A DNA stretch of 64,000 nt from contig JBGUPL010000014.1 of the NCBI GenBank assembly GCA_045130275.1, forward strand, positions 45,390 through 109,389, written 5' to 3'. Made by a program: the position numbers and the translations under genes. Source of the DNA: F23-D06 sp045130275. Its GTDB lineage: Bacteria; Bacteroidota; Bacteroidia; Bacteroidales; WCHB1-69. This document shows, piece by piece, positions 33,364 to 41,701 of the stretch. How positions within the stretch are numbered: position 1 is the first letter of the stretch; each line of letters opens with the position of its first letter. A model generated the notes under the pieces. That model ran no database searches and was not told the DNA's origin. It saw nothing but the letters and a program-made list of their open reading frames with translations.

Positions 33364-35157
33364 CTAAATAATACTAATTGCACCGAATTTACATTTCTCA
33401 ATACATGTACCGCACTTGATACAGAGCTCTTGGTTGATTTCGTGAGGCATCTTGACCGTGCCCTTGATGGCTCCGACGGGACAGTTGCGGGCGCAAGCCG
33501 TACAACCTTTACACTTGTCAGCGTCGATGACATACTGTTTGAGGGCCTTGCACTGTCCGGCAGGACATTTCTTTTCGGTCACGTGAGCCACGTACTCATC
33601 CCAGAAGTTGTCGATGGTGGACAAAACGGGGTTCGGGGAGGTCTGACCCAGACCGCAGAGGGCGGTGTCTTTGATGACCTTGCTGAGGTTCTTCAGCAGG
33701 GCGAGGTCTTCCATGGTGCCGTTACCCTTGGTAATGCGGCCAAGGATTTCGCTCAGACGCTTGTTACCGATACGGCACGGGGTGCACTTACCGCAGGATT
33801 CCTCCACGGTGAAGTCGAGGTAGAACTTGGCGACGGAGACCATACAGGAGGTCTCGTCCATGACGATCATACCGCCGGAGCCCATCATGGAGCCGGCAGC
33901 CACGAGGTTGTCGTAGTCGATCGGGGTGTCGAGGAACTTCTCGGTCAAGCAGCCGCCGGAAGGACCGCCGGTTTGCACGGCTTTGAACTTCTTGCCGCCC
34001 TTGATGCCACCGCCGATTTCGTAGATGACCTCACGAAGGGTGATACCCATAGGCACTTCGATCAAACCGACGTTGTTGATTTGGCCGGCCAATGCGAACA
34101 CTTTCGTGCCTTTGGATTTCTCCGTGCCGATGGAGGAGAACCACTCCCAACCCTTGTTGATGATGACGGGGATGTTGGCGTAGGTCTCGACGTTGTTCAC
34201 GTTGGAGGGTTTCTTCATGTAACCCGAAACGGCCGGGAACGGGGGTTTGAAGGTGGGCTCACCGCGCTGGCCTTCCATGGAGTGGATCAGAGCGGTTTCC
34301 TCACCGCAAACGAATGCGCCGGCACCGTAGCGGAGGATGATGTCGAAATCGAAGTCCGTGCCGAAGATGTTCTTGCCGAGGAGGCCGTACTCACGAGCCT
34401 GGTCGATAGCGACTTGCAGGCGGTGGATAGCCAGCGGGTACTCAGCGCGGATATAGACCAGACCGATGGTGGCGCCGATACAGAAGCCGCCGATGGCCAT
34501 AGCCTCGATGATGGAGTGCGGGTCGCCTTCCAAGATGGAACGATCCATGAATGCGCCGGGGTCACCCTCGTCGGCATTACAGATGATGTATTTCTGGTCG
34601 GCAGCGTTCTTGGCGCAGAGTTCCCACTTCAAACCGGTGGGGAAACCGGCGCCGCCGCGGCCGCGAAGACCGGACTTCTTGATGATGTCGATGGTGGCAG
34701 CGGGATCGTGTTGCTCCAGAACGCTGGCCAAAGCCTTGTAACCGTCGCGTGCGATGTATTCGTCGATGTTTTCGGGATCGATGAAACCGCAGTTACGAAG
34801 GGCGATACGCATCTGTTTCTTGTAGAAACCCATGTGCTTGGAGTCGGAGATGTGAGCCTTGTCCTCGGGGTTCTCATAGAGCAGGCGCTGCACTTTTCTA
34901 CCTTTGATGATGTGCTCGTTGACGATCTCGAGGGCGTCTTCGGGCTTCACCTGGGTGTAGAAGGTGTTATCGGGAAGAATCTTCACGATGGGGCCTTTCT
35001 CACAGAAACCGAAGCAACCGGTGGTCACGACCTGGACATCGTCGGAAAGGTTCTTTTCCTTCAGGATTTGAATGAAATTCTCTCTGATTTTGGGGCTTTC
35101 TGAGGCCGTACATCCCGTACCGCCGCAGAGCAGAATGTGGTATTTATAATTTGCCAT
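33364..35157 (-). CDS. hndC: NADH-dependent [FeFe] hydrogenase, NuoF-like flavin subunit
   Basis: 597 residues of the NuoF/HndC/HydB type. N-terminal thioredoxin-like [2Fe-2S] domain (CGGTGC, then TTGCFGFCEKGP), FMN/NADH-binding core (GLRGRGGAGFPTGLKW; CNADEGDPGAFMDR; GAGAFVCGEETALIHS), the cluster motif SCGKCTPCRIG, and a C-terminal two-[4Fe-4S] ferredoxin domain (CKGCTACARNCPVGAI; CIKCGTCIEKCKFGAI). It binds NADH and probably is the site of flavin-based electron bifurcation. An AAGGAGGTC ribosome site lies six bases before the ATG. Confidence 0.95.
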   Translation of the reverse strand: MANYKYHILLCGGTGCTASESPKIRENFIQILKEKNLSDDVQVVTTGCFGFCEKGPIVKILPDNTFYTQVKPEDALEIVNEHIIKGRKVQRLLYENPEDKAHISDSKHMGFYKKQMRIALRNCGFIDPENIDEYIARDGYKALASVLEQHDPAATIDIIKKSGLRGRGGAGFPTGLKWELCAKNAADQKYIICNADEGDPGAFMDRSILEGDPHSIIEAMAIGGFCIGATIGLVYIRAEYPLAIHRLQVAIDQAREYGLLGKNIFGTDFDFDIILRYGAGAFVCGEETALIHSMEGQRGEPTFKPPFPAVSGYMKKPSNVNNVETYANIPVIINKGWEWFSSIGTEKSKGTKVFALAGQINNVGLIEVPMGITLREVIYEIGGGIKGGKKFKAVQTGGPSGGCLTEKFLDTPIDYDNLVAAGSMMGSGGMIVMDETSCMVSVAKFYLDFTVEESCGKCTPCRIGNKRLSEILGRITKGNGTMEDLALLKNLSKVIKDTALCGLGQTSPNPVLSTIDNFWDEYVAHVTEKKCPAGQCKALKQYVIDADKCKGCTACARNCPVGAIKGTVKMPHEINQELCIKCGTCIEKCKFGAISII

Positions 35158-35175
35158 AACTGACCTCCTTACTGA

Positions 35176-35571
35176 TTATTTGTCGATTTTTTCGTAATTT
35201 ACCGGGATGACGCCTTCCAGGATTTCATCTTGCATGATGTACTTGGTGACGAGTTCCTGACCCTTCTTGATGTCCACGTGACCGAAGACGATGGGGTCGT
35301 GACCGGGTTTTTTAACTTCGACGGTAGGTTCAGCATAGCAGTAGCCCATACAGCCCGTCTGAGTAACAACAGCCTTGACATTTTGCTTGTTGCATTCCTC
35401 AATGATGGCTTCCATGGTCTGTTTTGCGCCGGAAGCGATACCGCAGGTTGCCATAGCCACCTTGACTTGCACGAGGTTCTCGACGTTCTCGCCGCCTTCG
35501 CGCAATTCAATCTTGGATTGCAACTCTTCTCTCTTTTTCTTGAGATCTGCCAATGATTTTATTTTTTCCAT
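35176..35571 (-). CDS. hndB: Thioredoxin-like [2Fe-2S] ferredoxin of the hydrogenase complex
   Basis: 131 residues with a helical N-terminus (SLADLKKKREELQSKIE) and a thioredoxin-like [2Fe-2S] domain: MATCGIASGAKQ and QTGCMGYCYAEPTV supply the cysteines. It matches HndB/HydD-type subunits. First gene of the operon hndB-hndC-hndD-hndA; 18 bases separate it from hndC. Promoter at 35649. Confidence 0.9.
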   Translation of the reverse strand: MEKIKSLADLKKKREELQSKIELREGGENVENLVQVKVAMATCGIASGAKQTMEAIIEECNKQNVKAVVTQTGCMGYCYAEPTVEVKKPGHDPIVFGHVDIKKGQELVTKYIMQDEILEGVIPVNYEKIDK

Positions 35572-35648
35572 ACTATAAAATTTGGTTGTAGATTTATTTT
35601 ATTGTTTAGTCGTTATTTACGATAAAAACTGTCCATATTTTTAGCGCG

Positions 35649-35657
35649 GCAAAGGTA
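35649..35657 (-). promoter_or_regulatory. -7 box for the hydrogenase operon
   Basis: The minus strand reads TACCTTTGC, giving a leader of about 70 bases before hndB. Confidence 0.6.
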
Positions 35658-35692
35658 TAAAAAAAAAGGATACGGAGCGATAGAAAAATGAA

Positions 35693-35772
35693 GGTTAAAG
35701 GGTTTCATGGTTAAAGGGTTTCATGGTTAAAGGGTTACGCGGTTACATGGTTACGCGGTTATAGGGTTATGG
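35693..35772 (+). repeat. 8-bp tandem array (GGTTANNN type)
   Basis: Ten exact 8-base steps: GGTTAAAG, GGTTTCAT (this pair twice), then GGTTAAAG, GGTTACGC, GGTTACAT, GGTTACGC, GGTTATAG, GGTTATGG. Followed eight bases later by palindrome family 2. A similar array lies at 39599. Confidence 0.85.
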
Positions 35773-35780
35773 GGTGTAAT

Positions 35781-35807
35781 GTAGGGGCGAATAATTATTC
35801 GCCCTAC
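35781..35807. repeat. REP-like palindrome family 2
   Basis: GTAGGGG-CGAATAATTATTCG-CCCTAC, palindromic except for one extra G; five bases before the stop of the T9SS gene at 35813. Confidence 0.85.
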
Positions 35808-35812
35808 GGTGA

Positions 35813-37270
35813 TTACCGTATTAATGTCACGCTCCCCGTTACCGTCTTCGCCTTGTCGTGGCGGGATTTGTATTGGACAATCACCACATAGACCCCTTCT
35901 ATTGCATTCGCGCCGTCCCAGCCGAAGGTGATTTCCTCGGTGCGGAACACCAAGGTGCCCCAGCGGTTGTAGATCTCCATGCTGTAACTTTCAATCTCTT
36001 CGGGATGGCTGAAGACGGGCAGGAAGATGGTGTTCTTGCTGTCGTCGTTCGGGGTGAAGGCGTTGGGGAGGTAGAGCACGTTCGAAGCGGTTTCCTCTGC
36101 GGCAGTGGTGTCGGGTTCGGTGCCGTCGAGGGTGAGTGTCAGGATTACGGTGCTGTCACAGCCGTATTGGTTGTTGAAGTACTGGGTGTAAACGCCGTCC
36201 TCCGTGTAAGTTACGCCGTTCCAGCTGTAGCTTTGTCCGCCCTGGTGCTCGATTTCCACCACGTCGGGGGCGAGGAGGGTGAGGTGCAGGGTGATCTCGC
36301 TTTCGCAGCCGGCCGCCGCAGCCGTGCGGGTGAGGACAACATCCTCAATGCCGGCGGTCTCCTCTTCGGTCAGCGTGAACTCGTAGTTGCTGTAGGCTGC
36401 GCCCTGACAGGCGGTGTCGTAGAGGGTCTGCGGGCCGTTGTCGAGAACCATCACGTTGGTGGAAGCCGAGTTGGTGCAGCCGTAGGTGGAGGTGACCGTG
36501 ACGGTGTAGGTGGTCGTCTGCAAAGGCACGTCCGCGAAGTGCGGTTCGGTGGATCCGGTGTTCCATAGGTACGTCAGCGTAGTGTCGTAAGTGTTTTGCG
36601 GCGGTGGGAAATTCCGCACGGCCCGAACTCTCAAAAAAAGCTGCGTCTTAGCTCCCACTATGGGAATCCCTGAATATTGTGTCCAATAGATGGGATAATC
36701 GGTGTCATCTGCAAAATGGAAGACCCAGGCCACGCTAACATTAGATCCCATCGTGACGTTTGATTCCGTACTACTCCAGTAGGCTGAAAAGGACCAAAAG
36801 TTGTCATAGTAATTGTAATACGGAGGAGCGTATGTGTCTATGGGTGAACCTCCGGCTGCCGTCAAAGCGGATTGAATGACAGGTAGTTGCGCATATATCA
36901 GACCGAGCTGCCCGAGGGAAGGGAGATACCAGCCGTTGTCGAAATCCACCACACCCGCAGCGTAAAGGTTGCCTGTTCCCACGAAATTGCGGATGGCTAA
37001 CGTGTTCAAATACCCTGATGTGTCTGAAAAAGCGGCAAAAATGTCGCTATGGTCCGGAAGCGAAGGTATATTATCCTCAATTGTGGACCAAGGAACAGAA
37101 TCAGCCGCATTGTGGAGGGCCACCGCCCAACCACCACCGTCCGCATTCACATGGAAGACAATTCCCTGCGAACCGTCCGGGGCGGTGTACAGGTCGCCCA
37201 AATGGTAAGCCTGCCCGAAGCTCACCATAGCGACAAACTGCACCAGTACGTATAGGATGTGTCTTCTCAT
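35813..37270 (-). CDS. Secreted T9SS type B protein with DUF1566-like domain
   Basis: 485 residues: signal peptide (MRRHILYVLVQFVAMVSFGQA), a DUF1566/Lcl-like domain (about 20-200; GWYLPSLGQL, YWSSTESN, LFLRVRAVRNF), an SprB-like beta repeat with YTVTVTSTYGCTNSAS, and a gliding-motility-type (type B) C-terminal domain, LYLPNAFTPNDDSKNTIFLP to YNRWGTLVF and ending GSVTLIR. The last directs export by the type IX system. It follows the 37283 gene by 12 bases. A surface adhesin or glycan-binding protein is plausible, not shown. Confidence 0.85.
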   Translation of the reverse strand: MRRHILYVLVQFVAMVSFGQAYHLGDLYTAPDGSQGIVFHVNADGGGWAVALHNAADSVPWSTIEDNIPSLPDHSDIFAAFSDTSGYLNTLAIRNFVGTGNLYAAGVVDFDNGWYLPSLGQLGLIYAQLPVIQSALTAAGGSPIDTYAPPYYNYYDNFWSFSAYWSSTESNVTMGSNVSVAWVFHFADDTDYPIYWTQYSGIPIVGAKTQLFLRVRAVRNFPPPQNTYDTTLTYLWNTGSTEPHFADVPLQTTTYTVTVTSTYGCTNSASTNVMVLDNGPQTLYDTACQGAAYSNYEFTLTEEETAGIEDVVLTRTAAAAGCESEITLHLTLLAPDVVEIEHQGGQSYSWNGVTYTEDGVYTQYFNNQYGCDSTVILTLTLDGTEPDTTAAEETASNVLYLPNAFTPNDDSKNTIFLPVFSHPEEIESYSMEIYNRWGTLVFRTEEITFGWDGANAIEGVYVVIVQYKSRHDKAKTVTGSVTLIR

Positions 37271-37282
37271 CTTTCAGGTGGA

Positions 37283-39562
37283 TTAAAAGTTTCGGACAGC
37301 GCGTACAAACATTTGGCCGTCTTTTTCGACTAACATTCGCGGATAATTGTTCCTCATACACCAGGCTGAAGTGGCAGAACCCTCTGTGGAAGACCAATAT
37401 AGCCAACCTAAATCCGTAGGGATAGGGGCTTCTCCGACAAGCTGCAAAGAGGTGTTTACAAAGCTGAGCATGATATAAAAGTGGTAAAGCTGCGTGATGG
37501 TCGGAAGATACCAGCCTTCGTTGAAGTTCACACTGTGGGCCGCTTGATATTGGGTGGCATCACCTGAAGCCCGGAGGGTGGCAGTGTTCTGATACCCGTC
37601 CAAATCCGTCAACAACGAAAAGGCGGTAGCATAGTTCGATAGGGTGGGAATGTCCACGGAAGGCCCCCATCGGTAGGTGGCAGGCTCGTCGTGCAGGTTG
37701 ACCGCCCAGCCGTGTTCCCCGGAGGCATCCACATAGAAGACGATGGCCAAAGCCGTCTTGCCGCAGGGCCAGTCGGATGGATGCACGATGGAGCTGTCTG
37801 TACACAAAATGTCCCCGATGGCGATTCCCGGTATCTGCGAAGGAGTGGTCACCGAGGCTAATGCTCCCAACGCGAACAGTTCCGTCTCACTCCCGACACA
37901 GATGATTTCCGGGTCGGCTGTTGCCGTGACTTCGGGGATTTCGGCCACAATCAGCTGCAATGCCGAAATGCTGTCGCATCCGTTGGCCGTGGTGTCGGAA
38001 TGGGTGAAGATGAAGTATCCCAAACTGTCCTGAACGCCTAACTGGAAGCCGTACTGCGAATAGTCGGAGCCGATGCAGACCGTGTCGAGGTGGTAGTCGT
38101 AATAGGAGGGGAAGACACTGATATTAAGCGGGATGGAACCGTTTCCGCAGCCGTTGGCACCGGTCAGCGTGATGGTGGAGGGGGTCGGTGCATCCTGCGT
38201 GAAAAGCAGCATGACGGTGTTTGTGCCCTGACCGTTCAGAATGGTGACCCCCGAGGGCACATTCCAATGGAAGAAAGTCAGTCCGTCGGCGTTGGGCAGG
38301 GAATAGTACTCTACCGACCTGCTGCACACCGTCGTCGGGCCGCTGATGACGTTTGGCAGCGTGAAGGAGCCGTTGACGGTGAGGTGCAGCACCGTGGTGG
38401 AATCGCAGTCGCCAGAGCGTTGGACCGTGATGGAATCCGTAACCACCCCTGCGGCAAGCTGGCTTAAGTGGAACCCGTAGGCATCGTAGCTGTCGCCTTC
38501 GCAAACCGCGTCATAAATGTGATAAAAACGTTGATTGACATGTAGATGCAGGGTGGAGGTGGCTCCCTCTTCGCAGTTGGAGATGTCATAGTAAACGTTC
38601 TGAATGACCTGGTCTCCCTGCAACATTTGGGGAATCAGGTCGAAACCGTGGTCGTGGTAGCTGTCGCCCTCGCAGATGGTGTCATAAAAGTCCTGATCCT
38701 GTGTGGGAATGTTTTGGCTGGTGATGGTTCCCGAAAAGGTGAGCTGGCAGCCGGTGACGGTGTTGACTGCACAGGAAGCCTCGGTAGTGCCCTGCACGGT
38801 GTAAGTCGTGGATGTGGCGGTGCTGCCGTTGTTCCAGGCGTAGTTTTCGAACCCTTGCGGTGCGCTGACGGTTATTTGAGTGCCGTCACAGCCGGAAAAG
38901 GAGAGCTTGTTGCTGATGCACGTTGCGGTGAAATAGGCGTAACCGAAGTGGACATAATAGCCGCAGTCATACGTGGAAAGCTGCAGTTTCACGGTCTGCC
39001 CCGCGTACAGTGACAGGTCGAAGCCGTTGGTGGTCCACGGCCGCCACATCACATTTTCACACGGTTGGAAGCCGGGAACATCACTCGATGCGACCACATC
39101 GTATTCCATACAGTCGTTCAGGAGTTCTCCATCGGTGTTGAGCATGCGGATGAGGAAGCGAGGCTGCATGGGGATGTCGTGATCGGGATTCTCCAAGACC
39201 ACCGCATATTTCAGCAGCAGGATGGGATTTTCGGGATCGACCGTGAACGTGTAGAACAGCGACTCCGTCTCACCTCCTGCTAATTCGCATCCTAACCTCA
39301 CCACCGCGCTCTCCCCGTCCGGGAGCAGGAGCAGCTGTCCTCCCGTCCGCGGATCCGTTCCCTGCTGCGTAATAAGGGTGTGGTGCCCCGGCACGATGCC
39401 GACGCTCATCACGGTATCCGGCCATAACAAAGTATTGATGTGCCCGTAGGTTCCCACCACTTGGCTGCCCGTCAAATCCATAAAATCAGGGCATTGAGCC
39501 TCCAATGTGAGAGCAAAAAGCCCTAACAACATGACACTTAATATGTTTTTTTTGAGGTGCAT
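37283..39562 (-). CDS. Secreted multi-domain protein ending in a DUF1566-like domain
   Basis: 759 residues from the ATG at 39562, which places the signal peptide (MHLKKNILSVMLLGLFALTLEAQ) correctly; the in-frame GTG at 39574 is too close to the -7 box. Middle: repeated PKD/Ig-like beta modules with the phrase DTICEGDSY / DAVCEGDSY / DTVCIGSDY every about 70 residues. The C-terminal 170 residues are a DUF1566-like domain (GWYLPTITQL, LYWSSTEG, MFVRAVRNF) homologous to the start of the next gene product. Unlike that neighbour it has no T9SS domain, so surface retention may depend on the partner, or the domain was lost. Confidence 0.8.
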   Translation of the reverse strand: MHLKKNILSVMLLGLFALTLEAQCPDFMDLTGSQVVGTYGHINTLLWPDTVMSVGIVPGHHTLITQQGTDPRTGGQLLLLPDGESAVVRLGCELAGGETESLFYTFTVDPENPILLLKYAVVLENPDHDIPMQPRFLIRMLNTDGELLNDCMEYDVVASSDVPGFQPCENVMWRPWTTNGFDLSLYAGQTVKLQLSTYDCGYYVHFGYAYFTATCISNKLSFSGCDGTQITVSAPQGFENYAWNNGSTATSTTYTVQGTTEASCAVNTVTGCQLTFSGTITSQNIPTQDQDFYDTICEGDSYHDHGFDLIPQMLQGDQVIQNVYYDISNCEEGATSTLHLHVNQRFYHIYDAVCEGDSYDAYGFHLSQLAAGVVTDSITVQRSGDCDSTTVLHLTVNGSFTLPNVISGPTTVCSRSVEYYSLPNADGLTFFHWNVPSGVTILNGQGTNTVMLLFTQDAPTPSTITLTGANGCGNGSIPLNISVFPSYYDYHLDTVCIGSDYSQYGFQLGVQDSLGYFIFTHSDTTANGCDSISALQLIVAEIPEVTATADPEIICVGSETELFALGALASVTTPSQIPGIAIGDILCTDSSIVHPSDWPCGKTALAIVFYVDASGEHGWAVNLHDEPATYRWGPSVDIPTLSNYATAFSLLTDLDGYQNTATLRASGDATQYQAAHSVNFNEGWYLPTITQLYHFYIMLSFVNTSLQLVGEAPIPTDLGWLYWSSTEGSATSAWCMRNNYPRMLVEKDGQMFVRAVRNF

Positions 39563-39575
39563 AATTTCGAACACT

Positions 39576-39584
39576 GCAAAAGTA
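39576..39584 (-). promoter_or_regulatory. -7 box for the two-gene secreted operon
   Basis: The minus strand reads TACTTTTGC, 14 bases before the ATG at 39562. Confidence 0.6.
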
Positions 39585-39598
39585 CATTTTTTTTGATA

Positions 39599-39659
39599 GG
39601 TTAGGGTTTATGGGTTATGGGTTAAAGGGTTACATGGTTACACGGTTAGAGGGTTAATC
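39599..39659 (+). repeat. 8-bp tandem array (GGTTANNN type), second copy
   Basis: GGTTAGGG, an irregular unit, then GGTTAAAG, GGTTACAT, GGTTACAC, GGTTAGAG, GGTTAATC. Same orientation as the array at 35693. Confidence 0.8.
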
Positions 39660-39660
39660 T

Positions 39661-39683
39661 GTAGGGGCGAATAATTATTCGCC
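39661..39683. repeat. REP-like palindrome family 2
   Basis: GTAGGGGCGAATAATTATTC-GCC, directly after the octamer array, as at 35781. Confidence 0.85.
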
Positions 39684-39760
39684 TGATGGTTACCAAACAC
39701 AATAATTTATGGCTTGTCACGTTATATGGCGTTTTTTTCAAATATCAAAAATCAAGCATT

Positions 39761-40498
39761 ATGAAAAACAAGTCAGTTGTTATCGCGATCATCGTCAGCA
39801 TCGGGTTCTTTTTGGCGGCTATCGCCGTCGGCATTGCCTACTACATGTCCAAAAAGCCCCAGAAAACCGTCTCCGTGGTTGGTTTGGTGGAGAAGGACTT
39901 TACTTCCGACCTCATCGTCTGGGAGTTCGATTATTCTGCTGAGGCCTCGGATATGAAAGAGGCTTATACCAAGCTGAAAGAACAGAACGAAATTGTGAAA
40001 GCTTACCTCAAAAAAGCGGGCATTCCTGAGAAAGAGATTGATTTCAAGAAGATTACCACCAGTCCGACTTACAACAGCTATTATGATGAAAAGGGTCATT
40101 GGCGGCAGGTGCAGACCGGCTATGAGGCCAAGCAGGTGGTGCGCATTGAGTCCCGCGACATCGAGAAAATAGAGGCGCTCACCCGCGACATTGCAGAACT
40201 GTACGACCAGAACATCATGATCAACAACAATAATCCGGAGTACTATTACACGAAATTGTCGGATTTGAAAATCCAGATGTTGGCGGAGGCCTCGCAAGAT
40301 GCGAAAAACCGTGCCGAAACCATCACCAAGAATGCCGGTGCCAAACTGGGCGACCTCAAGAGCGCCAACATGGGCGTGTTCCAGATCACCAAGCCCAACT
40401 CTTCCGAAGAAGATTATACATGGGGAGGCGCCTTCAACACCTCCTCCAAGGAGAAACGCGCCAGCATCAACATGCGGTTAACGTATTATGTGAAATAA
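39761..40498 (+). CDS. SIMPL (DUF541) domain protein
   Basis: 245 residues: an N-terminal membrane anchor (VVIAIIVSIGFFLAAIAVGIAYYM), then a SIMPL domain from about 40 to 245 with GLVEKDFTSDLIVWEF, VKAYLKKAGIPEKEIDF and the conserved LAEASQDAKNRAETITKNAGAKLGDL. Probably a periplasmic protein held by its N-terminus. The start at 39761 is chosen because it begins the basic-then-hydrophobic anchor. No clear -7 box was seen. A strong terminator follows. Confidence 0.88.
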   Translation: MKNKSVVIAIIVSIGFFLAAIAVGIAYYMSKKPQKTVSVVGLVEKDFTSDLIVWEFDYSAEASDMKEAYTKLKEQNEIVKAYLKKAGIPEKEIDFKKITTSPTYNSYYDEKGHWRQVQTGYEAKQVVRIESRDIEKIEALTRDIAELYDQNIMINNNNPEYYYTKLSDLKIQMLAEASQDAKNRAETITKNAGAKLGDLKSANMGVFQITKPNSSEEDYTWGGAFNTSSKEKRASINMRLTYYVK

Positions 40499-40528
40499 AA
40501 AAAGCCCCGCATCGCGGGGCTTTTTTTT
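40497..40528. terminator. Bidirectional terminator between SIMPL gene and manC
   Basis: GCCCCGC / GCGGGGC stem with a 3-base loop, extended by A-run/T-run pairs on both sides. Confidence 0.9.
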
Positions 40529-41621
40529 ATACAAACTCTTTTCCGAAATCGACCTGGATATCGGTGACGTATTGTCGGATCTGCTGTTCTTCTGATTTCT
40601 TGCAGATGAGCAGCATATCGTTGTTGTCCACCACAATGTAGTCTTCCAGCCCTTGGATGACGACCACCTTGTTGCGGGGCATGTTGACGATGCATTTTTC
40701 GGTATCGTACGTTTTCACGTGGTTGCCGACGATGGCGTTGAGGTTCGCGTCTTTCTTGCGCAACTCATACAAGGAACTCCAGGTGCCGAGGTCGGACCAG
40801 CCGAAGTCGGCAGCATAGACCCGGACATTGTCGGCTTTCTCCATTATCCCATAGTCGATGGATATTTTTCTGCATACCTGATAGATACGATCGATGAATT
40901 CTTCTTCTTCCGGAGTGTTGTATAATCCTTCACCCTGTTTGAATAGGTCGTTGATATCGGGTAGAAAGGTCACAAAGGCCTTGTCGATGGAGGACATTGA
41001 CCACATGAAGATGCCTGCGTTCCATAGGAAGTCACCGCTTTCGAGGAAACTTTTTGCCATCTCCAGTTCTGGCTTCTCGGTAAAGGTTTTCACAGCGTAC
41101 ACAGACGGATTGCCAGGGAAAACATCATCCTCTTTGTACTGGATGTAGCCGTAACCGGTGTTGGGGAAGGTCGGGCGGACACCAATGGTGAGTAAGCATG
41201 GGCTTTCGGCTGCCAAGGCGAGACCTTTGCTGATGACATCCACAAAGATGTCCTCCTTTTGGATGTAGTGGTCGGAAGGGGCCACCACGATGACAGCATT
41301 CGGGTTTTTGGCTTTGATTTTGTAGTTGGCATAGGCGATGCAGGGGGCGGTGTTCCGGCGGTAGGGTTCCAGCATGATCTGCTCCTCTGCGATGTCCGGC
41401 AGTTGCTCACGAGTGAGGTCATGGTATGCCTTATTGGTGACAATATAGATATTTTCTTTTGGACAGACTTTTGCAAATCTATCAAAAGTCTTTTGAATCA
41501 ATGTTTTACCATCTCCAAGAACATCGATAAATTGCTTGGGCGTGGTGCTGTTGCTCATCGGCCAGAAACGTGCGCCCACGCCACCGGCCATGATGACACA
41601 GTAATAGTTGTTATTCTGCAT
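40527..41621 (-). CDS. manC: Mannose-1-phosphate guanylyltransferase
   Basis: 364 residues; makes GDP-mannose from mannose-1-P and GTP for surface glycans. Seen: CVIMAGGVGARFWPMS (the nucleotide-binding GG-x-G-x-R-x-W-P), PKQFIDVLG, EPYRRNTAPCIA, APSDHYI, FTEKPELEMA, WNAGIFMWS and the AADFGWSDLGTWSSLY signature. It is the short form, without the C-terminal phosphomannose isomerase cupin. Last gene of a minus-strand series mrp-thyA-pgk-manC. Confidence 0.94.
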   Translation of the reverse strand: MQNNNYYCVIMAGGVGARFWPMSNSTTPKQFIDVLGDGKTLIQKTFDRFAKVCPKENIYIVTNKAYHDLTREQLPDIAEEQIMLEPYRRNTAPCIAYANYKIKAKNPNAVIVVAPSDHYIQKEDIFVDVISKGLALAAESPCLLTIGVRPTFPNTGYGYIQYKEDDVFPGNPSVYAVKTFTEKPELEMAKSFLESGDFLWNAGIFMWSMSSIDKAFVTFLPDINDLFKQGEGLYNTPEEEEFIDRIYQVCRKISIDYGIMEKADNVRVYAADFGWSDLGTWSSLYELRKKDANLNAIVGNHVKTYDTEKCIVNMPRNKVVVIQGLEDYIVVDNNDMLLICKKSEEQQIRQYVTDIQVDFGKEFV

Positions 41622-41661
41622 GTATTTTTTATTGTTTGATGTTTTATAACGGTAAACCGTC

Positions 41662-41689
41662 GTAGAGACGTGCCATGGCGCGTCTCTAC
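41662..41689. repeat. REP-like palindrome family 1
   Basis: 28 bp, GTAGAGACG ... CCATGG ... CGTCTCTAC, one mismatched pair. Identical to 47711-47738; lies between pgk and manC. Confidence 0.9.
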
Positions 41690-41701
41690 AACGGTGATGG
41701 A

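Noticed and set aside
31891..35103. Long plus-strand open frames opposite hndD and hndC
   Set aside because: His/Val-rich translations without domains, antisense to clearly conserved hydrogenase subunits.
35693..35807. Tandem arrays as a possible CRISPR
   Set aside because: Units are only 8 bp without spacers and no cas genes are present.
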